Assembly (NCBI RefSeq): GCF_000020325.1
Contig: NC_010730.1
Location: forward strand, 1,323,501 to 1,387,500
DNA from: Sulfurihydrogenibium sp. YO3AOP1
GTDB taxonomy: Bacteria; Aquificota; Aquificia; Aquificales; Hydrogenothermaceae
DNA: 64,000 bases
Direction of reading: 5' to 3'
Shown here: piece by piece, positions 52,927 to 61,329 of the stretch
How positions within the stretch are numbered: position 1 is the first letter of the stretch
Layout of the letters: each line of letters opens with the position of its first letter
Made by a program: the position numbers and the translations under genes
Notes under the pieces: model-generated
Seen by the model: the letters and a program-made list of their open reading frames with translations, nothing else
The model's database searches: none
What the model was told of the DNA's origin: nothing

Positions 52927-54147
52927 CTATACTTCAATCTTATACTGCTTTATTTTTCTCCACAACGTAGCAGGGCTAATTCCAAGAAGCTTAGCAGCTT
53001 TACTTTTGTTTCCTTTTGATTTCTTCAATGCTTCTATTATTCTTTTTTCTTCATTAAAAAGAACTTCTTCTGAAATTTCTACATCTCCTTCTTCTGAAAA
53101 ATAAACAAATTCAGAGTTCAGATCTTCCACGTCTATAATTTCTTTATTAGCTGTAAAAATGCTAACTGCTTCTAAGAAAGCTCTAAGCTCTCTGACATTA
53201 CCATACCAATCTTTTGAAACTATAGCATCCATAGCTTGCTGTGAAATTCTTTTGTTTTTCTTAGCTAAAATGCTATTTACTATCAAAGGAATATCTTCCT
53301 TTCTTTCCCTTAATGGTGGAATTTCTATTCTAACGACGCACAATCTATAAAATAAATCACTTCTAAAATTTTTATTCTGAATTTCTTTAATCAAGTCTTT
53401 GTTTGTAGCTGAGATTATTCTTACGTCAGATTTTCTTGGTTTGCTTGAACCAAGTCTTTCAAATTCTTTCGTATCTACAAAAACTAATAATTTTGCTTGG
53501 GAAGTTAAAGAAAGGTCTCCAATTTCATCTAAAAATAATGTTCCGCCGTCTGCAAGTTCAACTTTACCGGGTTTAGAGCCAACCGCTCCAGTAAACGCAC
53601 CTTTTTCATAGCCAAAAAATTCTGACTCAAAAAGCGTATCCGGAATGGCTGAACAGTTTACCGATACAAAATTATTCCTACTTCTAACGCTGTTTAAATG
53701 GATCCATTTAGCAAGTTTTGATTTTCCTGTCCCTGTTTCTCCAGAAATCAAAACAGATACATCTGATTGAGCTACCAAAGAAGCTCTTTCTAAGATTTTT
53801 TTCATCTTTATGTTTTGAGTGTTAAAGACCATAAAATCTTCATCTATCTTTTCATCTTTTGTTTCTAAAAATTGAAATAGATATCCTTTTGGATTGTTGA
53901 AATAATCATACAAGACTGTGGTTTTAAAATAGCCTTTAAATTGAATTCCTCTTTTGCTTTTTAGAAATATTACAAATTCTTTTTGGTCTAAAAATTCTTT
54001 AATGTTCCTATCTGTAAATTTGTTAAGATTTTCATCTATTAAGTCAAAATGTTCATAACCAAGAAGTTCTAAAAGACTTTCACTAATTCTTTTTATCTTT
54101 AAATTTTCATCTGTAATGATTAAATATAATTCATCTATGTAGTTCAT
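52927..54147 (-). CDS. Sigma-54-dependent transcriptional activator with PAS domain
   Basis: 406 residues. N-terminal PAS-like sensor (ILLELLGYEHFDLIDENLNK-type text, about 1-105), AAA+ domain with ISGETGTGKSKLAKWIH (Walker A), FFGYEKGAFTGAVGSKPGKV (GAFTGA sigma-54 contact), GGTLFLDEIGDLSLTSQAKL (Walker B) and a Fis-type HTH at the end (NKSKAAKLLGISPATLWRKI). No receiver domain, so it probably senses a small ligand or redox state in the cytoplasm. The PAS shows no haem or flavin signature I can identify. Its start overlaps the TPR gene by four bases. Confidence 0.9.
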   Translation of the reverse strand: MNYIDELYLIITDENLKIKRISESLLELLGYEHFDLIDENLNKFTDRNIKEFLDQKEFVIFLKSKRGIQFKGYFKTTVLYDYFNNPKGYLFQFLETKDEKIDEDFMVFNTQNIKMKKILERASLVAQSDVSVLISGETGTGKSKLAKWIHLNSVRSRNNFVSVNCSAIPDTLFESEFFGYEKGAFTGAVGSKPGKVELADGGTLFLDEIGDLSLTSQAKLLVFVDTKEFERLGSSKPRKSDVRIISATNKDLIKEIQNKNFRSDLFYRLCVVRIEIPPLRERKEDIPLIVNSILAKKNKRISQQAMDAIVSKDWYGNVRELRAFLEAVSIFTANKEIIDVEDLNSEFVYFSEEGDVEISEEVLFNEEKRIIEALKKSKGNKSKAAKLLGISPATLWRKIKQYKIEV

Positions 54148-55001
54148 TTGCTACTTTGCAACTTCTCCATTAATTTTTGATACTCAGTAGTATTGTTATT
54201 CTTTTGATAAATTTTTGCAAGGGCTAAGATTATATTTCTATCATTTGGATATTTTTCTAAAGCTTTTTTTAAAATATTCTCTAATCCATCAATCTCATAA
54301 CCACTATTATATAAAGAAATCAAAAATTCTATGGCAGGCATGTAATCTTCCTTGATTAAAAGAGCATCTTTTGCAGATTGGATAGCAAGTGGTATTTGTC
54401 CAAGCTTATAATAAAGAGTTGCTATTTTATATTTAAGTTCATAATCACTTTGATTTTCAGCAAAAGCTCTTAAATAAAAGAAAATAGCATATCTATAGTT
54501 GCCAACATTTTCGTATTCGATTGCTTTATTTTTAAAAAAGTCATATTTACTTGTAATCGGTGTTTGGACTGAATTTTTAGCTTCCTGTGTTTGAGGTTGA
54601 GGCAAATTTATCGGCGGTAAATTTATTGGCTGCTTTACTACTTGATTTATTGGTGGCAAATTTAAGCTTTGTTCTTGTATACTTTTTATTAATTCTTCAT
54701 CTGTTTTTATCTCATTATTGATGGCTATGTCTATATTTTTTAACTTTTCATTAAGTTCATTTATTAACACATCTGAATTAATGAAATCTTCAACAATTTT
54801 AATCTCAGACTTCCTATTTTTTAGATAATCATAAAATAGATAGCCAATAACGATATAAGAAAGTATAACTAAAATAACTATTATTTTAAATTTTATTGAT
54901 TTTTTCTCTTCTTTTACGATACCAACTAATGGATTTATATCTTTTTTTTCTGTTTCTTCTATCTCTTTACTTGCTTTTTTTAAAAACTCATCTGTTCTCA
55001 T
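54144..55001 (-). CDS. Membrane-anchored TPR protein
   Basis: 285 residues. Cytoplasmic N terminus, one membrane helix (FKIIVILVILSYIVIGYLFY, about 36-58), a coiled segment, a Pro/Gln-rich linker (NLPPINQVVKQPINLPPINL), then TPR repeats (NVGNYRYAIFFYLRAFAENQ, YKLGQIPLAIQSAKDALLIK, LEKYPNDRNIILALAKIYQK). Likely scaffold at the periplasmic face of the inner membrane, perhaps in envelope assembly. It lies between gmhA and the sigma-54 activator, overlapping both ends by a few bases. Confidence 0.8.
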   Translation of the reverse strand: MRTDEFLKKASKEIEETEKKDINPLVGIVKEEKKSIKFKIIVILVILSYIVIGYLFYDYLKNRKSEIKIVEDFINSDVLINELNEKLKNIDIAINNEIKTDEELIKSIQEQSLNLPPINQVVKQPINLPPINLPQPQTQEAKNSVQTPITSKYDFFKNKAIEYENVGNYRYAIFFYLRAFAENQSDYELKYKIATLYYKLGQIPLAIQSAKDALLIKEDYMPAIEFLISLYNSGYEIDGLENILKKALEKYPNDRNIILALAKIYQKNNNTTEYQKLMEKLQSSK

Positions 55002-55586
55002 TTATTCTTCTATCTCACCTGTTAAGTATAAATCTAAAACTCTACAAATTGCATGGATGAAAGTAATATGAACTTCCTGTATCCTTGCTGTGTTGTTAGA
55101 CCTTACTATAAATGCTTTATCTACCAAGTCTTTTAGCTGTCCACCGTCTTTACCAAGCAAACCAACTGTAAAAATTCCAAGACCTTTTGCAACTTTGACA
55201 GCTTCTATCACATTTTTAGAATTTCCGCTTGTAGAAATTCCAATCAGTATATCTCCTTTTTGACCAAGAGCTTCAACTTGTCTTGAAAAGACTTTATCAA
55301 ATCCATAATCATTTCCTATAGCTGTTAACGCAGAAGTATCTGTTGTCAATGCTATTGCAGAAAAACCTTTTCTTTCCTTTTCGAATCTTCCAACTACTTC
55401 TGCAGCAAAATGCTGACTATCCGCAGCAGACCCACCATTACCACAAATTAATAGTTTATTTCCAAGCTTTAATCTTTTTCCTATCAGTATTCCTAAATTA
55501 ACAATATCTTCTGCATATTCATAAACAAACTCTTTTTTTAAATTAGCACTTTCTTCAAAGATGCTTATAATTTCATTTTCTAACAT
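55002..55586 (-). CDS. gmhA: Sedoheptulose-7-phosphate isomerase
   Basis: 194 residues, SIS domain. [60 protein letters not shown] and [20 protein letters not shown] are the GmhA hallmarks, including the Glu and His catalytic pair (E in [10 protein letters not shown] in VHITFIH). Converts sedoheptulose 7-phosphate to D-glycero-D-manno-heptose 7-phosphate for the LPS core, consistent with a Gram-negative envelope. Confidence 0.94.
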   Translation of the reverse strand: MLENEIISIFEESANLKKEFVYEYAEDIVNLGILIGKRLKLGNKLLICGNGGSAADSQHFAAEVVGRFEKERKGFSAIALTTDTSALTAIGNDYGFDKVFSRQVEALGQKGDILIGISTSGNSKNVIEAVKVAKGLGIFTVGLLGKDGGQLKDLVDKAFIVRSNNTARIQEVHITFIHAICRVLDLYLTGEIEE

Positions 55587-55630
55587 TTTCTAAACCTATA
55601 CTCTTGATAGTATGATTATTTTAACACATG

Positions 55631-55746
55631 GAGACTATTCCAAAAATCAACATCGTCATTCTGAGCGAAGCGAAGAATCTCCTGTTTTTCTTTTCAAATC
55701 AAAAAAATCAAAAAATGTGATCCTTCGGACTTACGTCCTCAGGATG
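55631..55746. repeat. Family-2 left half, interrupted by IS110 copy 2
   Basis: GAGACTATTCCAAAAATCAA, arm CGTCATTCTGAGCGAAGCGA, then TGATCCTTCGGACTTACGTC-CTCAGGATG at the IS junction. As with copy 1, the DNA beyond the IS belongs to a family-1 element. Confidence 0.72.
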
Positions 55747-55760
55747 TTCTATGTTAAATG

Positions 55761-56747
55761 TCAAGTACAAAAATTTTCATCAAATGGTCTTTTGCTTTTT
55801 AATACACCATATGCTTGCCTTAATAACTTATGTGCTACAGCCACTAATGCTAATTTTTTAGCCTTACCTTTACTTACTAATCTTTCGTATAATTCTCTGC
55901 AGTATTTGTTAAACCTTATTGCTGATAATGCTGCCATGTATAATATTTTCCTTGCATATGGATTTCCCATCTTTTTTATCCAGCCACTTTTCTTTACACT
56001 CGTTCCACTTTCATGTATACCCGGACTGATTCCTATAAAACTCGATATATCTTTTACACTCTTAAATCTTTCAAAATTTCCATATACTGATATTATCATT
56101 CCTATAGTCCTATCACTTATACCAGGTATGCTTTTTAAAAGTTTGTATTCCTCTTGATAATTCTTCTTAGACAATTCTTTTATCTCTTTCTCAAGTTCTT
56201 TTATGTTTTTTTCTATTTTTCTAATTAGCTCATCGTAATATTCTAAATTCTCTTTCAATTTTTTCATTGGTACATAGGTTAACGATTCTCTTTTGTTTCT
56301 TAGCATTGTAAGCTGCTGTTGTAGGTCTTCCAATATCTTTAGTTTTACTTCTATTTCTTTTTCTACATCTGATTTTGGTTTATAAAGCTCTCCATCGAAA
56401 AACGTTCTTCCATACTCTGCTATAAAGAATGAATCAGCTTTATCTGTTTTAACTCTTGTCATTTTAGCTTCCATAAATTTCTTTATTGAAAATGGATTTA
56501 CTACTGCTACTTTATAACCATTTTCATACAGATAATTAGCAAGCTTTAAATGGTAAACTCCCGTATGCTCCATTATGATAAGCATATCTGACTTTTTAAA
56601 CTTCTTCAAAAATGGCTTTACTTTCATTTCAAACTCAACCGGGTCAGATTTAACTTCAAAAGTTTCTTTCTTGTTATCATACAAAACTGTAGCAGTGAAT
56701 GAGTTTTTAGATACATCAACTCCTATAACAATTTTGTAGCTGTTCAT
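55761..56747 (-). CDS. IS110-family recombinase (DEDD/serine transposase)
   Basis: 328 residues, intact. RuvC-like domain with Asp11 (VIGVDVSKNSFTATV), Glu60 (IIMEHTGVYHLKLANYL), Asp102 and Asp105 (VKTDKADSFFIAEYG); a coiled-coil linker (about 130-195, IRKIEKNIKELEKEIKELSK); then the Transposase_20 domain with KSIPGISDRTIGMIISVYGN and ISPGIHESGTSVKKSGWIKK, which bears the catalytic serine (Ser247 or Ser250), and MGNPYARKILYMAALSAIRF. ATG 56747 follows AAAGGAGGT; an upstream in-frame ATG at 56765 overlaps that site. In IS621 such proteins use a bridge RNA from the left end to pair donor and target. Confidence 0.92.
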   Translation of the reverse strand: MNSYKIVIGVDVSKNSFTATVLYDNKKETFEVKSDPVEFEMKVKPFLKKFKKSDMLIIMEHTGVYHLKLANYLYENGYKVAVVNPFSIKKFMEAKMTRVKTDKADSFFIAEYGRTFFDGELYKPKSDVEKEIEVKLKILEDLQQQLTMLRNKRESLTYVPMKKLKENLEYYDELIRKIEKNIKELEKEIKELSKKNYQEEYKLLKSIPGISDRTIGMIISVYGNFERFKSVKDISSFIGISPGIHESGTSVKKSGWIKKMGNPYARKILYMAALSAIRFNKYCRELYERLVSKGKAKKLALVAVAHKLLRQAYGVLKSKRPFDENFCT

Positions 56748-56779
56748 AATAGTACCTCCTTTCATAAAATACTTGACAT

Positions 56780-56945
56780 GAAAGAAACTTCCTGATAACC
56801 TATCATCGTAGTTAAATACAGGCTTAAAAGCCTAATGTTCTGATTCAGGTTTTAGGAAGTAGAGGAAGGACAGTCTAAAACATTCTACAGCGGTCTTAAA
56901 AGACCAATGACAAACACTTGATCTGTCCTTCCTTTTTTCTCCCAT
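56780..56945 (-). ncRNA. Putative IS110 bridge RNA (copy 2)
   Basis: Read on the minus strand (5' at high coordinates). Target loop: 10-bp stem (56923-56932 with 56864-56873) around GGTCTT/AAGACC. The 5' side carries UUUGUCAU, complementary to ATGACAAA at 57011-57018 just outside the left end. The 3' side carries CUGUAGAAUG. Donor loop: stem ACTTCCT..AACC with GGTT..AGGAAGT around AGGCTT/AAGCCT; one side has AGAACAU, complementary to ATGTTCT at the right junction (55744-55750), the other UACGAUGA, identical to the left junction (57007-57014). Target loop first, donor loop second: the IS621 order. Confidence 0.72.
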
Positions 56946-57013
56946 GTCTATAATTATTATAAAACTTATTCTCTTATAGTTTAAAAAATTTTTAGTATAT
57001 TTAATATACGATG

Positions 57014-57135
57014 ACAAATAAAATCACCTTTGTCTAATGCCTATCAATCAACCTTTCGCTGTCATCCTGAGGACTTTAGTCAGAAGGATCCCTCTTTAAA
57101 TTCTATAAAAATTGCTAATTTCTCACCAAAGGTAT
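57014..57135. repeat. Family-1 right half, adjoining IS110 copy 2
   Basis: ACAAATAAAATCACC...ATCAATCAACC, then CTGTCATCCTGAGGACTTTA with GTCAGAAGGATCC, and the family-1 terminus, inverted, ATACCTTTGGTGAGAAAT. The interior closely matches the complete element at 52731-52906. Confidence 0.72.
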
Positions 57136-57195
57136 TTTTAATAAATTTTAACAAAGTCTTAATATTTCCTTAACACAAAATCGCTAAAATAAAAG

Positions 57196-57201
57196 TATAA
57201 T
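57196..57201 (+). promoter_or_regulatory. Candidate -10 box of the P-type ATPase operon
   Basis: TATAAT, 24 bases before the first ATG. A TTAACA lies 20 bases upstream of it, rather far for a -35. A weak but plausible promoter outside the repeat. Confidence 0.35.
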
Positions 57202-57225
57202 AAATCAACTTTAGAGGTGTGTAAA

Positions 57226-57750
57226 ATGGAAATGATTAGACATCAGTCGGTTCAAAATCTATATGCAACCTTATATTTGATTCATGAAATTGAAAGTATC
57301 GAAAGTTTGGAAGGAATAGTCCATAAGCTAAATAAGATTTTCAGTGATATCAGTATAGAAGATATGGAAGATTTAGAAGAAAGTATTAGTGAAATGTTTT
57401 TAAAGACTCTTCAAGATAATATTCTTATATTACAAATGATTAAAGATTTAAATCCAGAGAAAGAGGTTGTTAAACAATTTTTGGTGAATTTTAAAGACTT
57501 AGTAAAAGATTACAGAAATCTTATTAAACAAACATTTTCAAGAAATAAAGACGGTTTCTTATTAAATAAGTATTTGCTTCAAACAGAAAAAACATTACAT
57601 AGAAACAAAAGAATTCTTTTAACATACCTGTTAGAAGACCCAAAAAATCTAAAAGAAGTACTTAAAATCCAAGAAATTTTGGATAAATTTAAGGAAAATA
57701 TAGAATTTATAAAATACATTTCTATGAAAAGAAACAGCAATGAAGGTTGA
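57226..57750 (+). CDS. Unknown helical protein, first gene of the P-type ATPase operon
   Basis: 174 residues, predicted entirely helical and strongly amphipathic (NLYATLYLIHEIESIESLEG, EMFLKTLQDNILILQMIKDL, KDLVKDYRNLIKQTFSRNKD). No Cys; two His near the N terminus (MIRHQSV, IVHKL). ATG 57226 follows GAGGTGT at 57214. The 3' end overlaps the HMA-like gene by 11 bases. I do not recognise the family. Its constant company with metal-ATPase genes below suggests a cytoplasmic accessory. Confidence 0.7.
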   Translation: MEMIRHQSVQNLYATLYLIHEIESIESLEGIVHKLNKIFSDISIEDMEDLEESISEMFLKTLQDNILILQMIKDLNPEKEVVKQFLVNFKDLVKDYRNLIKQTFSRNKDGFLLNKYLLQTEKTLHRNKRILLTYLLEDPKNLKEVLKIQEILDKFKENIEFIKYISMKRNSNEG

Positions 57751-58120
57751 ATCTTATATACCCGGAAGAGTTAGATTTAGGTTTGAAAATCAGCTTGAAA
57801 AAAGAAACTTTGTGAAAAATATTGATGGTTTAAAAGGCATTGAAGATATTAAAGAAACGGCTAATTCACTAACTATTAAATTTGAAGCAGATTCACAATT
57901 TGATTATTTTTTAAAGAACTTTATCATGCCTTCAATTAGAAGCATGAAAATAGATTACAACTTAGACAAAGAAGATATATTTTTTTATATCAATCCTTTG
58001 ATAAAAAACAACATTACAAAAGCATTTTGGAATATGTTAATGCTTGGACCTAAAAGAGGTTTTATCATTTTTACAATATGCAGTTTAGGTGTGAGCCCAT
58101 TCGTTAAAAATAAATTATAG
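57740..58120 (+). CDS. HMA-like domain protein with C-terminal hydrophobic segment
   Basis: 126 residues. Begins KVESYIPGRVRFRFENQLEK, a motif (IPGR+R+R) typical of degenerate heavy-metal-associated domains placed next to P-type ATPases; the ferredoxin-like beta-alpha-beta-beta pattern continues to about residue 70. The metal-binding CxxC is absent. The C terminus has a hydrophobic stretch (FIIFTICSLGVSPFV). Probably an accessory of the ATPase two genes downstream; binding of metal by other residues cannot be judged. Confidence 0.7.
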   Translation: MKVESYIPGRVRFRFENQLEKRNFVKNIDGLKGIEDIKETANSLTIKFEADSQFDYFLKNFIMPSIRSMKIDYNLDKEDIFFYINPLIKNNITKAFWNMLMLGPKRGFIIFTICSLGVSPFVKNKL

Positions 58121-58131
58121 GAGGTTGTATT

Positions 58132-58452
58132 ATGAATTTGTTAGGTTTAAGAATTCCTGCAACTATTGGCGGCTGTATTTCAACAACCAGCTTACTTTAC
58201 GGTATTGGTGCAGTTGGTGCAATCGTAATTTTAAATCAACTTTTAAGAAATTCTAAGCCGTTTTTGGTAAGTGCTACAAAAGAAGCTATATCTTTCCAAC
58301 AGTGGTTAAATTCTAATATAGAAGAATCAAAGGAATTTTGGGAAGATGTGATAGCTGAAGCAAAGCATGAGTACAAACTTGAAATTGAAAGAAAGTTAGA
58401 AATTCTTCAAAAACAACAAGAAATTTTAGAAAAATTAAAATCATCTTTATAA
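58132..58452 (+). CDS. Small membrane protein, DUF5132-like
   Basis: 106 residues. One Gly-rich hydrophobic helix near the N terminus (TSLLYGIGAVGAIVILNQLL), then a long charged coiled coil (LEIERKLEILQKQQEILEKL). Resembles the small DUF5132-type proteins found beside degenerate HMA proteins and P-type ATPases. Strong RBS AGGAGG. A scaffold or regulatory subunit is a guess. Confidence 0.65.
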   Translation: MNLLGLRIPATIGGCISTTSLLYGIGAVGAIVILNQLLRNSKPFLVSATKEAISFQQWLNSNIEESKEFWEDVIAEAKHEYKLEIERKLEILQKQQEILEKLKSSL

Positions 58453-58467
58453 AAGGAGGTAGAAGGT

Positions 58468-58684
58468 ATGAATATACTTGGAATTGCAGGAAGGGTTTTT
58501 TGCTCTAATCCATTCTCATTTGCTCTCGGCGTTGGAATTGGAGTTTTAGGACTATATATAGTTAATAAAGTAGAAGAGCAAAGAAAAATTGAAAAAAATG
58601 CAAAGAGAGATCGAAGCAGCAGTTAAAGCTTTAGAATTAAAAAAATTACCACCAGTAGAAGCAAAAGAACAAGTTGAAGGATAA
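58468..58684 (+). pseudogene. Small membrane protein with +1 frameshift at an A7 run
   Basis: ATG 58468 (RBS AGGAGGTAGAAGG) reads NILGIAGRVFCSNPFSFALG, VGIGVLGLYIVNKVEEQRKI, then ends after 52 residues at TAA 58624. If one A of the run at 58592-58598 is dropped, the frame continues as MQREIEAAVKALELKKLPPV, EAKEQVEG, and stops at 58684, just before the ATPase ATG. That fits the spacing of the operon and the helix-plus-coil layout of its neighbour. Sequencing error, real mutation or polymerase slippage are all possible. Confidence 0.65.
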
Positions 58685-58686
58685 AA

Positions 58687-60795
58687 ATGGCTATCCCCTA
58701 TAAAGTAAAAGAGTTAAGAATTGGAAAAATAAAGATTTACAGCGAATTATTTAGATATTTAACAGTATCAAATCAAGCTTTTATTAATTATTTTGGCAGT
58801 CTAAAAGGTGTTAATAAGGTTATTGCAAAAAAAGAGGCAGGATTGCTGACTATCTACTATGACCCTGCCTCATTTGATTTAGCTAATTTTTATTCTATTT
58901 TTGAAAACGGGGATAGAGAGTTAATACTCTCTCTTCTTTCATCAAATGGATTTGAGAAAACACATGCAGAAGAAAAAGAAGATATAATCTCTCCAAAAAA
59001 ATGGTTTTTCTTAAATACACTCTCTTTTATACCATTTATGGCAAGAGGGTTGTTGCCGGGCGGAGTTTTATCGGGTATAGCTTTTGGTCTTGCACTACCG
59101 GTATTTTACAAAGGTTTTAACTCTCTCAAAAAAGGCAAGATTGATGTTTATTCTCTTGATTCTTCAGCAATAGCATTATCCATTATCAATGGAAACCATT
59201 TCTCGTCTTTGCTTATGACATGGCTTTTATCACTTGGTGATGTAATTCAGGAAAAAACAGAGCAAAGAGCTCATGTAGAGATTGAAAAGCTTTTAAATTA
59301 TAAAAGCGATAAAGCATTTGTAGTTGTTGATGAAAATACAGTGGTTGAAAAAGATGTAAATGAGATAAGGCCGGGTGATATAATCGTAGTTTACGATGGT
59401 CAAAAAATAACTGTTGACGGAGTAGTTATTAACGGTGATGCTCTTGTAAACCAAGCATCATTAACGGGAGAATCAAATCCGGTTCATAAAAAGGTTGGGG
59501 ATCCTGTGTATGCAGGTACATTTGTAGAAGATGGAAAGCTTTATATAAAGGCTGAAAAGGTTGGGGATGAAACAGCGTTAGCTAAGATTGTAAAAATTAT
59601 TGAAGAAGCTGCAAACCAACCAATCGAAGCACAGTTAAAAGCAGAAGAAGAGGCTAATAAATTTGTCATTCCAACCTTTGGCTTGGCGGGTTTAGCATAC
59701 GCTTTAACAGGAGATATAAACAGAGTTACATCTACGCTAATTATCGACTATCATACAGGAATTCATGTATCAACACCTTTATCAATTTTATCCCATCTAT
59801 CCTTAGCGGCTAAAAAAGGAATATTGATTAAATCCGGAAGACATTTAGAAATTTTAAATCAAGTTGATACTGTGGTTTTTGACAAGACAGGAACTTTAAC
59901 AGTAGGACATCCAGAATTAACCGAGATTGTAACCTTTGGAATTTCTGAAAAAGAGGCTCTGCAGCTTGCAGCGTCATTAGAACAGCGTATTGTCCATCCT
60001 GTAGCTCGTTCAATTGTTGCAACTGCTATTAAAAGAGGCATTGATATACTCCCAAGAAAAAATTCGGACTATCATATAGGACTTGGTGTAGAAGGTGAGG
60101 TTAATGATACTCACTTAATGCTTGGTAGTTCTAAACTTCTTGAGAAAAAACATATAAGAGTTAGCAAAAAAATTAAAGAAATCGTAGATCAATTACATGA
60201 TAAAGGTGAATCGGTACTTTATTTAGTTAAAGAAGGAAAAATTGTTGCTTTATTTGGAATATCAGACCCGTTAAAGCCGGAAAGTAAAGAAGTTGTAAAA
60301 ATATTGCAAAGTATGGGAAGAGAAGTAATATTATGTAGTGGTGATAATGAGGATGCTGTCAAGAAGATAGCTCAGGCGGTAGGAATCAAGAAATACTACG
60401 GTCGTGCTTTTCCGGACGAAAAGGCAAAAATAATTAAGAAACTTAAAGCTGAAGGTAGAAAGGTTGCGTTTGTTGGTGATGGAGTAAATGACTCTCCGGC
60501 TTTATCCGTTGCAGATGTTGGAATATCAATTAGAAGCGGTGCTGATATTTCTATAGAAGTAGCCGACGTTGTGATTGGTGAGAGCATGCATCAGTTAATT
60601 GATGCTTTCAAAATTTCTGATGATGCATTGAATAATATTAAACAAAACTTCAAGATTAATAAAGTTGTAAATACAATTGGATTAATTGGTTCCCTTACAG
60701 GTGTGTTTAATCCTGTTATGTCAACAATTATTAACAATGGAGCTTCGGTATTAATGGGAATAAATGCTATCAAGCCTATATTTAAAGAAAAATAA
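58687..60795 (+). CDS. Heavy-metal-type P1B ATPase with non-canonical membrane metal motif
   Basis: 702 residues. Degenerate N-terminal HMA-like domain without CxxC (about 1-100), A domain with TGES (260-263), phosphorylated Asp399 in DKTGTLTVGHPE, HP motif (QRIVHPVARS), and GDGVNDSPALSVADVG (about 597). In the sixth helix, where CPC, SPC or CPH is expected, it has LIIDYHTGIHVSTPLSILSH (His356-Thr-Gly). This is closest in layout to CtpC-type pumps (DYSCA..LSTP). Transports a metal ion across the inner membrane using ATP; the ion cannot be assigned. Fifth of six genes in the operon. Confidence 0.88.
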   Translation: MAIPYKVKELRIGKIKIYSELFRYLTVSNQAFINYFGSLKGVNKVIAKKEAGLLTIYYDPASFDLANFYSIFENGDRELILSLLSSNGFEKTHAEEKEDIISPKKWFFLNTLSFIPFMARGLLPGGVLSGIAFGLALPVFYKGFNSLKKGKIDVYSLDSSAIALSIINGNHFSSLLMTWLLSLGDVIQEKTEQRAHVEIEKLLNYKSDKAFVVVDENTVVEKDVNEIRPGDIIVVYDGQKITVDGVVINGDALVNQASLTGESNPVHKKVGDPVYAGTFVEDGKLYIKAEKVGDETALAKIVKIIEEAANQPIEAQLKAEEEANKFVIPTFGLAGLAYALTGDINRVTSTLIIDYHTGIHVSTPLSILSHLSLAAKKGILIKSGRHLEILNQVDTVVFDKTGTLTVGHPELTEIVTFGISEKEALQLAASLEQRIVHPVARSIVATAIKRGIDILPRKNSDYHIGLGVEGEVNDTHLMLGSSKLLEKKHIRVSKKIKEIVDQLHDKGESVLYLVKEGKIVALFGISDPLKPESKEVVKILQSMGREVILCSGDNEDAVKKIAQAVGIKKYYGRAFPDEKAKIIKKLKAEGRKVAFVGDGVNDSPALSVADVGISIRSGADISIEVADVVIGESMHQLIDAFKISDDALNNIKQNFKINKVVNTIGLIGSLTGVFNPVMSTIINNGASVLMGINAIKPIFKEK

Positions 60796-60813
60796 TCTTA
60801 GGAGGTAATTATT

Positions 60814-61107
60814 ATGGAAGAGAAAAATTTACAACAAGAACTTGAGAAAATCAAAGCTGAGTTAGAAGAGTTAAGAAAAAAAATTGGTATGTCTGAGGAA
60901 AAAGATATTACTAAGCTTCCTCTTGAAGTTGTAAAAAAAGTTACAGATACAGCATCAGAAGTGGCTAAAACTGCTATGGAAATTGCAGAAAAAGCCGTAA
61001 AAGTTGTTACATCTGCGGCAACAGGTGCAGTTGAAGGTGTAAAAAAAGCAATAAAAGAAGATCAAGTACAAACTACATCAGAGAAGAAAGAAGAGAATCA
61101 GCAATAA
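60814..61107 (+). CDS. Small amphipathic helical protein, last gene of the ATPase operon
   Basis: 97 residues. Coiled-coil start (LQQELEKIKAELEELRKKIG), then Ala/Val/Thr-rich 11-mer-like helix (VTDTASEVAKTAMEIAEKAV, KVVTSAATGAVEGVKKAIKE) and a charged tail. Apolipoprotein or LEA-like composition suggests association with a membrane or protein surface. RBS AGGAGG. Ends just before a repeat element. No known family recognised. Confidence 0.7.
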   Translation: MEEKNLQQELEKIKAELEELRKKIGMSEEKDITKLPLEVVKKVTDTASEVAKTAMEIAEKAVKVVTSAATGAVEGVKKAIKEDQVQTTSEKKEENQQ

Positions 61108-61108
61108 G

Positions 61109-61251
61109 TGAGAAGTAGATTCTTCGGACTAAAGTCCTCAGGATGACAGAGAAAGACTGAATGATAAACATAAGAGAAAGGGTGACCTTATTTGTCATTC
61201 TGCAGCCGGCGAAGAATCTCCTACTTTTATTGAATTTTTCACGCGACATAT
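61109..61251. repeat. Family-1 element, left end eroded
   Basis: Eroded left end AAGTGAGAAGTAGATTCTTC; GGACTAAAGTCCTCAGGATG arm; interior like 39041 and 43289 (AGAGAAAGACTGAATGATAA); TTGTCATTCTGCAGCCGGCG arm; right terminus, inverted, ATATGTCGCGTGAAAAATT. Confidence 0.65.
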
Positions 61252-61329
61252 AGTTAATTTTTTAGTAAATTTTTAATGTATAGTAGCATTTTTGTTTAAC
61301 AGGATTGTGTTTTATACTTGGGGGGAGTT

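Larger units (their letters stand above)
55747..57013 (-). mobile_element. IS110-family insertion sequence, copy 2 (intact)
   Basis: 1267 bp counting one GATG core. Right end TTCTATGTTAAATGTCAAGT (14 bases past the recombinase stop); left end about 265 bases long, containing an RNA-like structure, ending ATTTAATATACGATG. No terminal inverted repeats, and only GATG is shared by the two junctions, as typical for IS110-family circular-intermediate elements. Inserted between CTCAGGATG (family-2 arm) and ACAAATAAAATCACC (family-1 interior). Left-end location of the structured region fits the IS110 rather than IS1111 subgroup. Confidence 0.88.

Noticed and set aside
55612-56157. 181-residue + strand frame
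   Set aside because: It is repeat sequence followed by the antisense of the IS110 recombinase C terminus.
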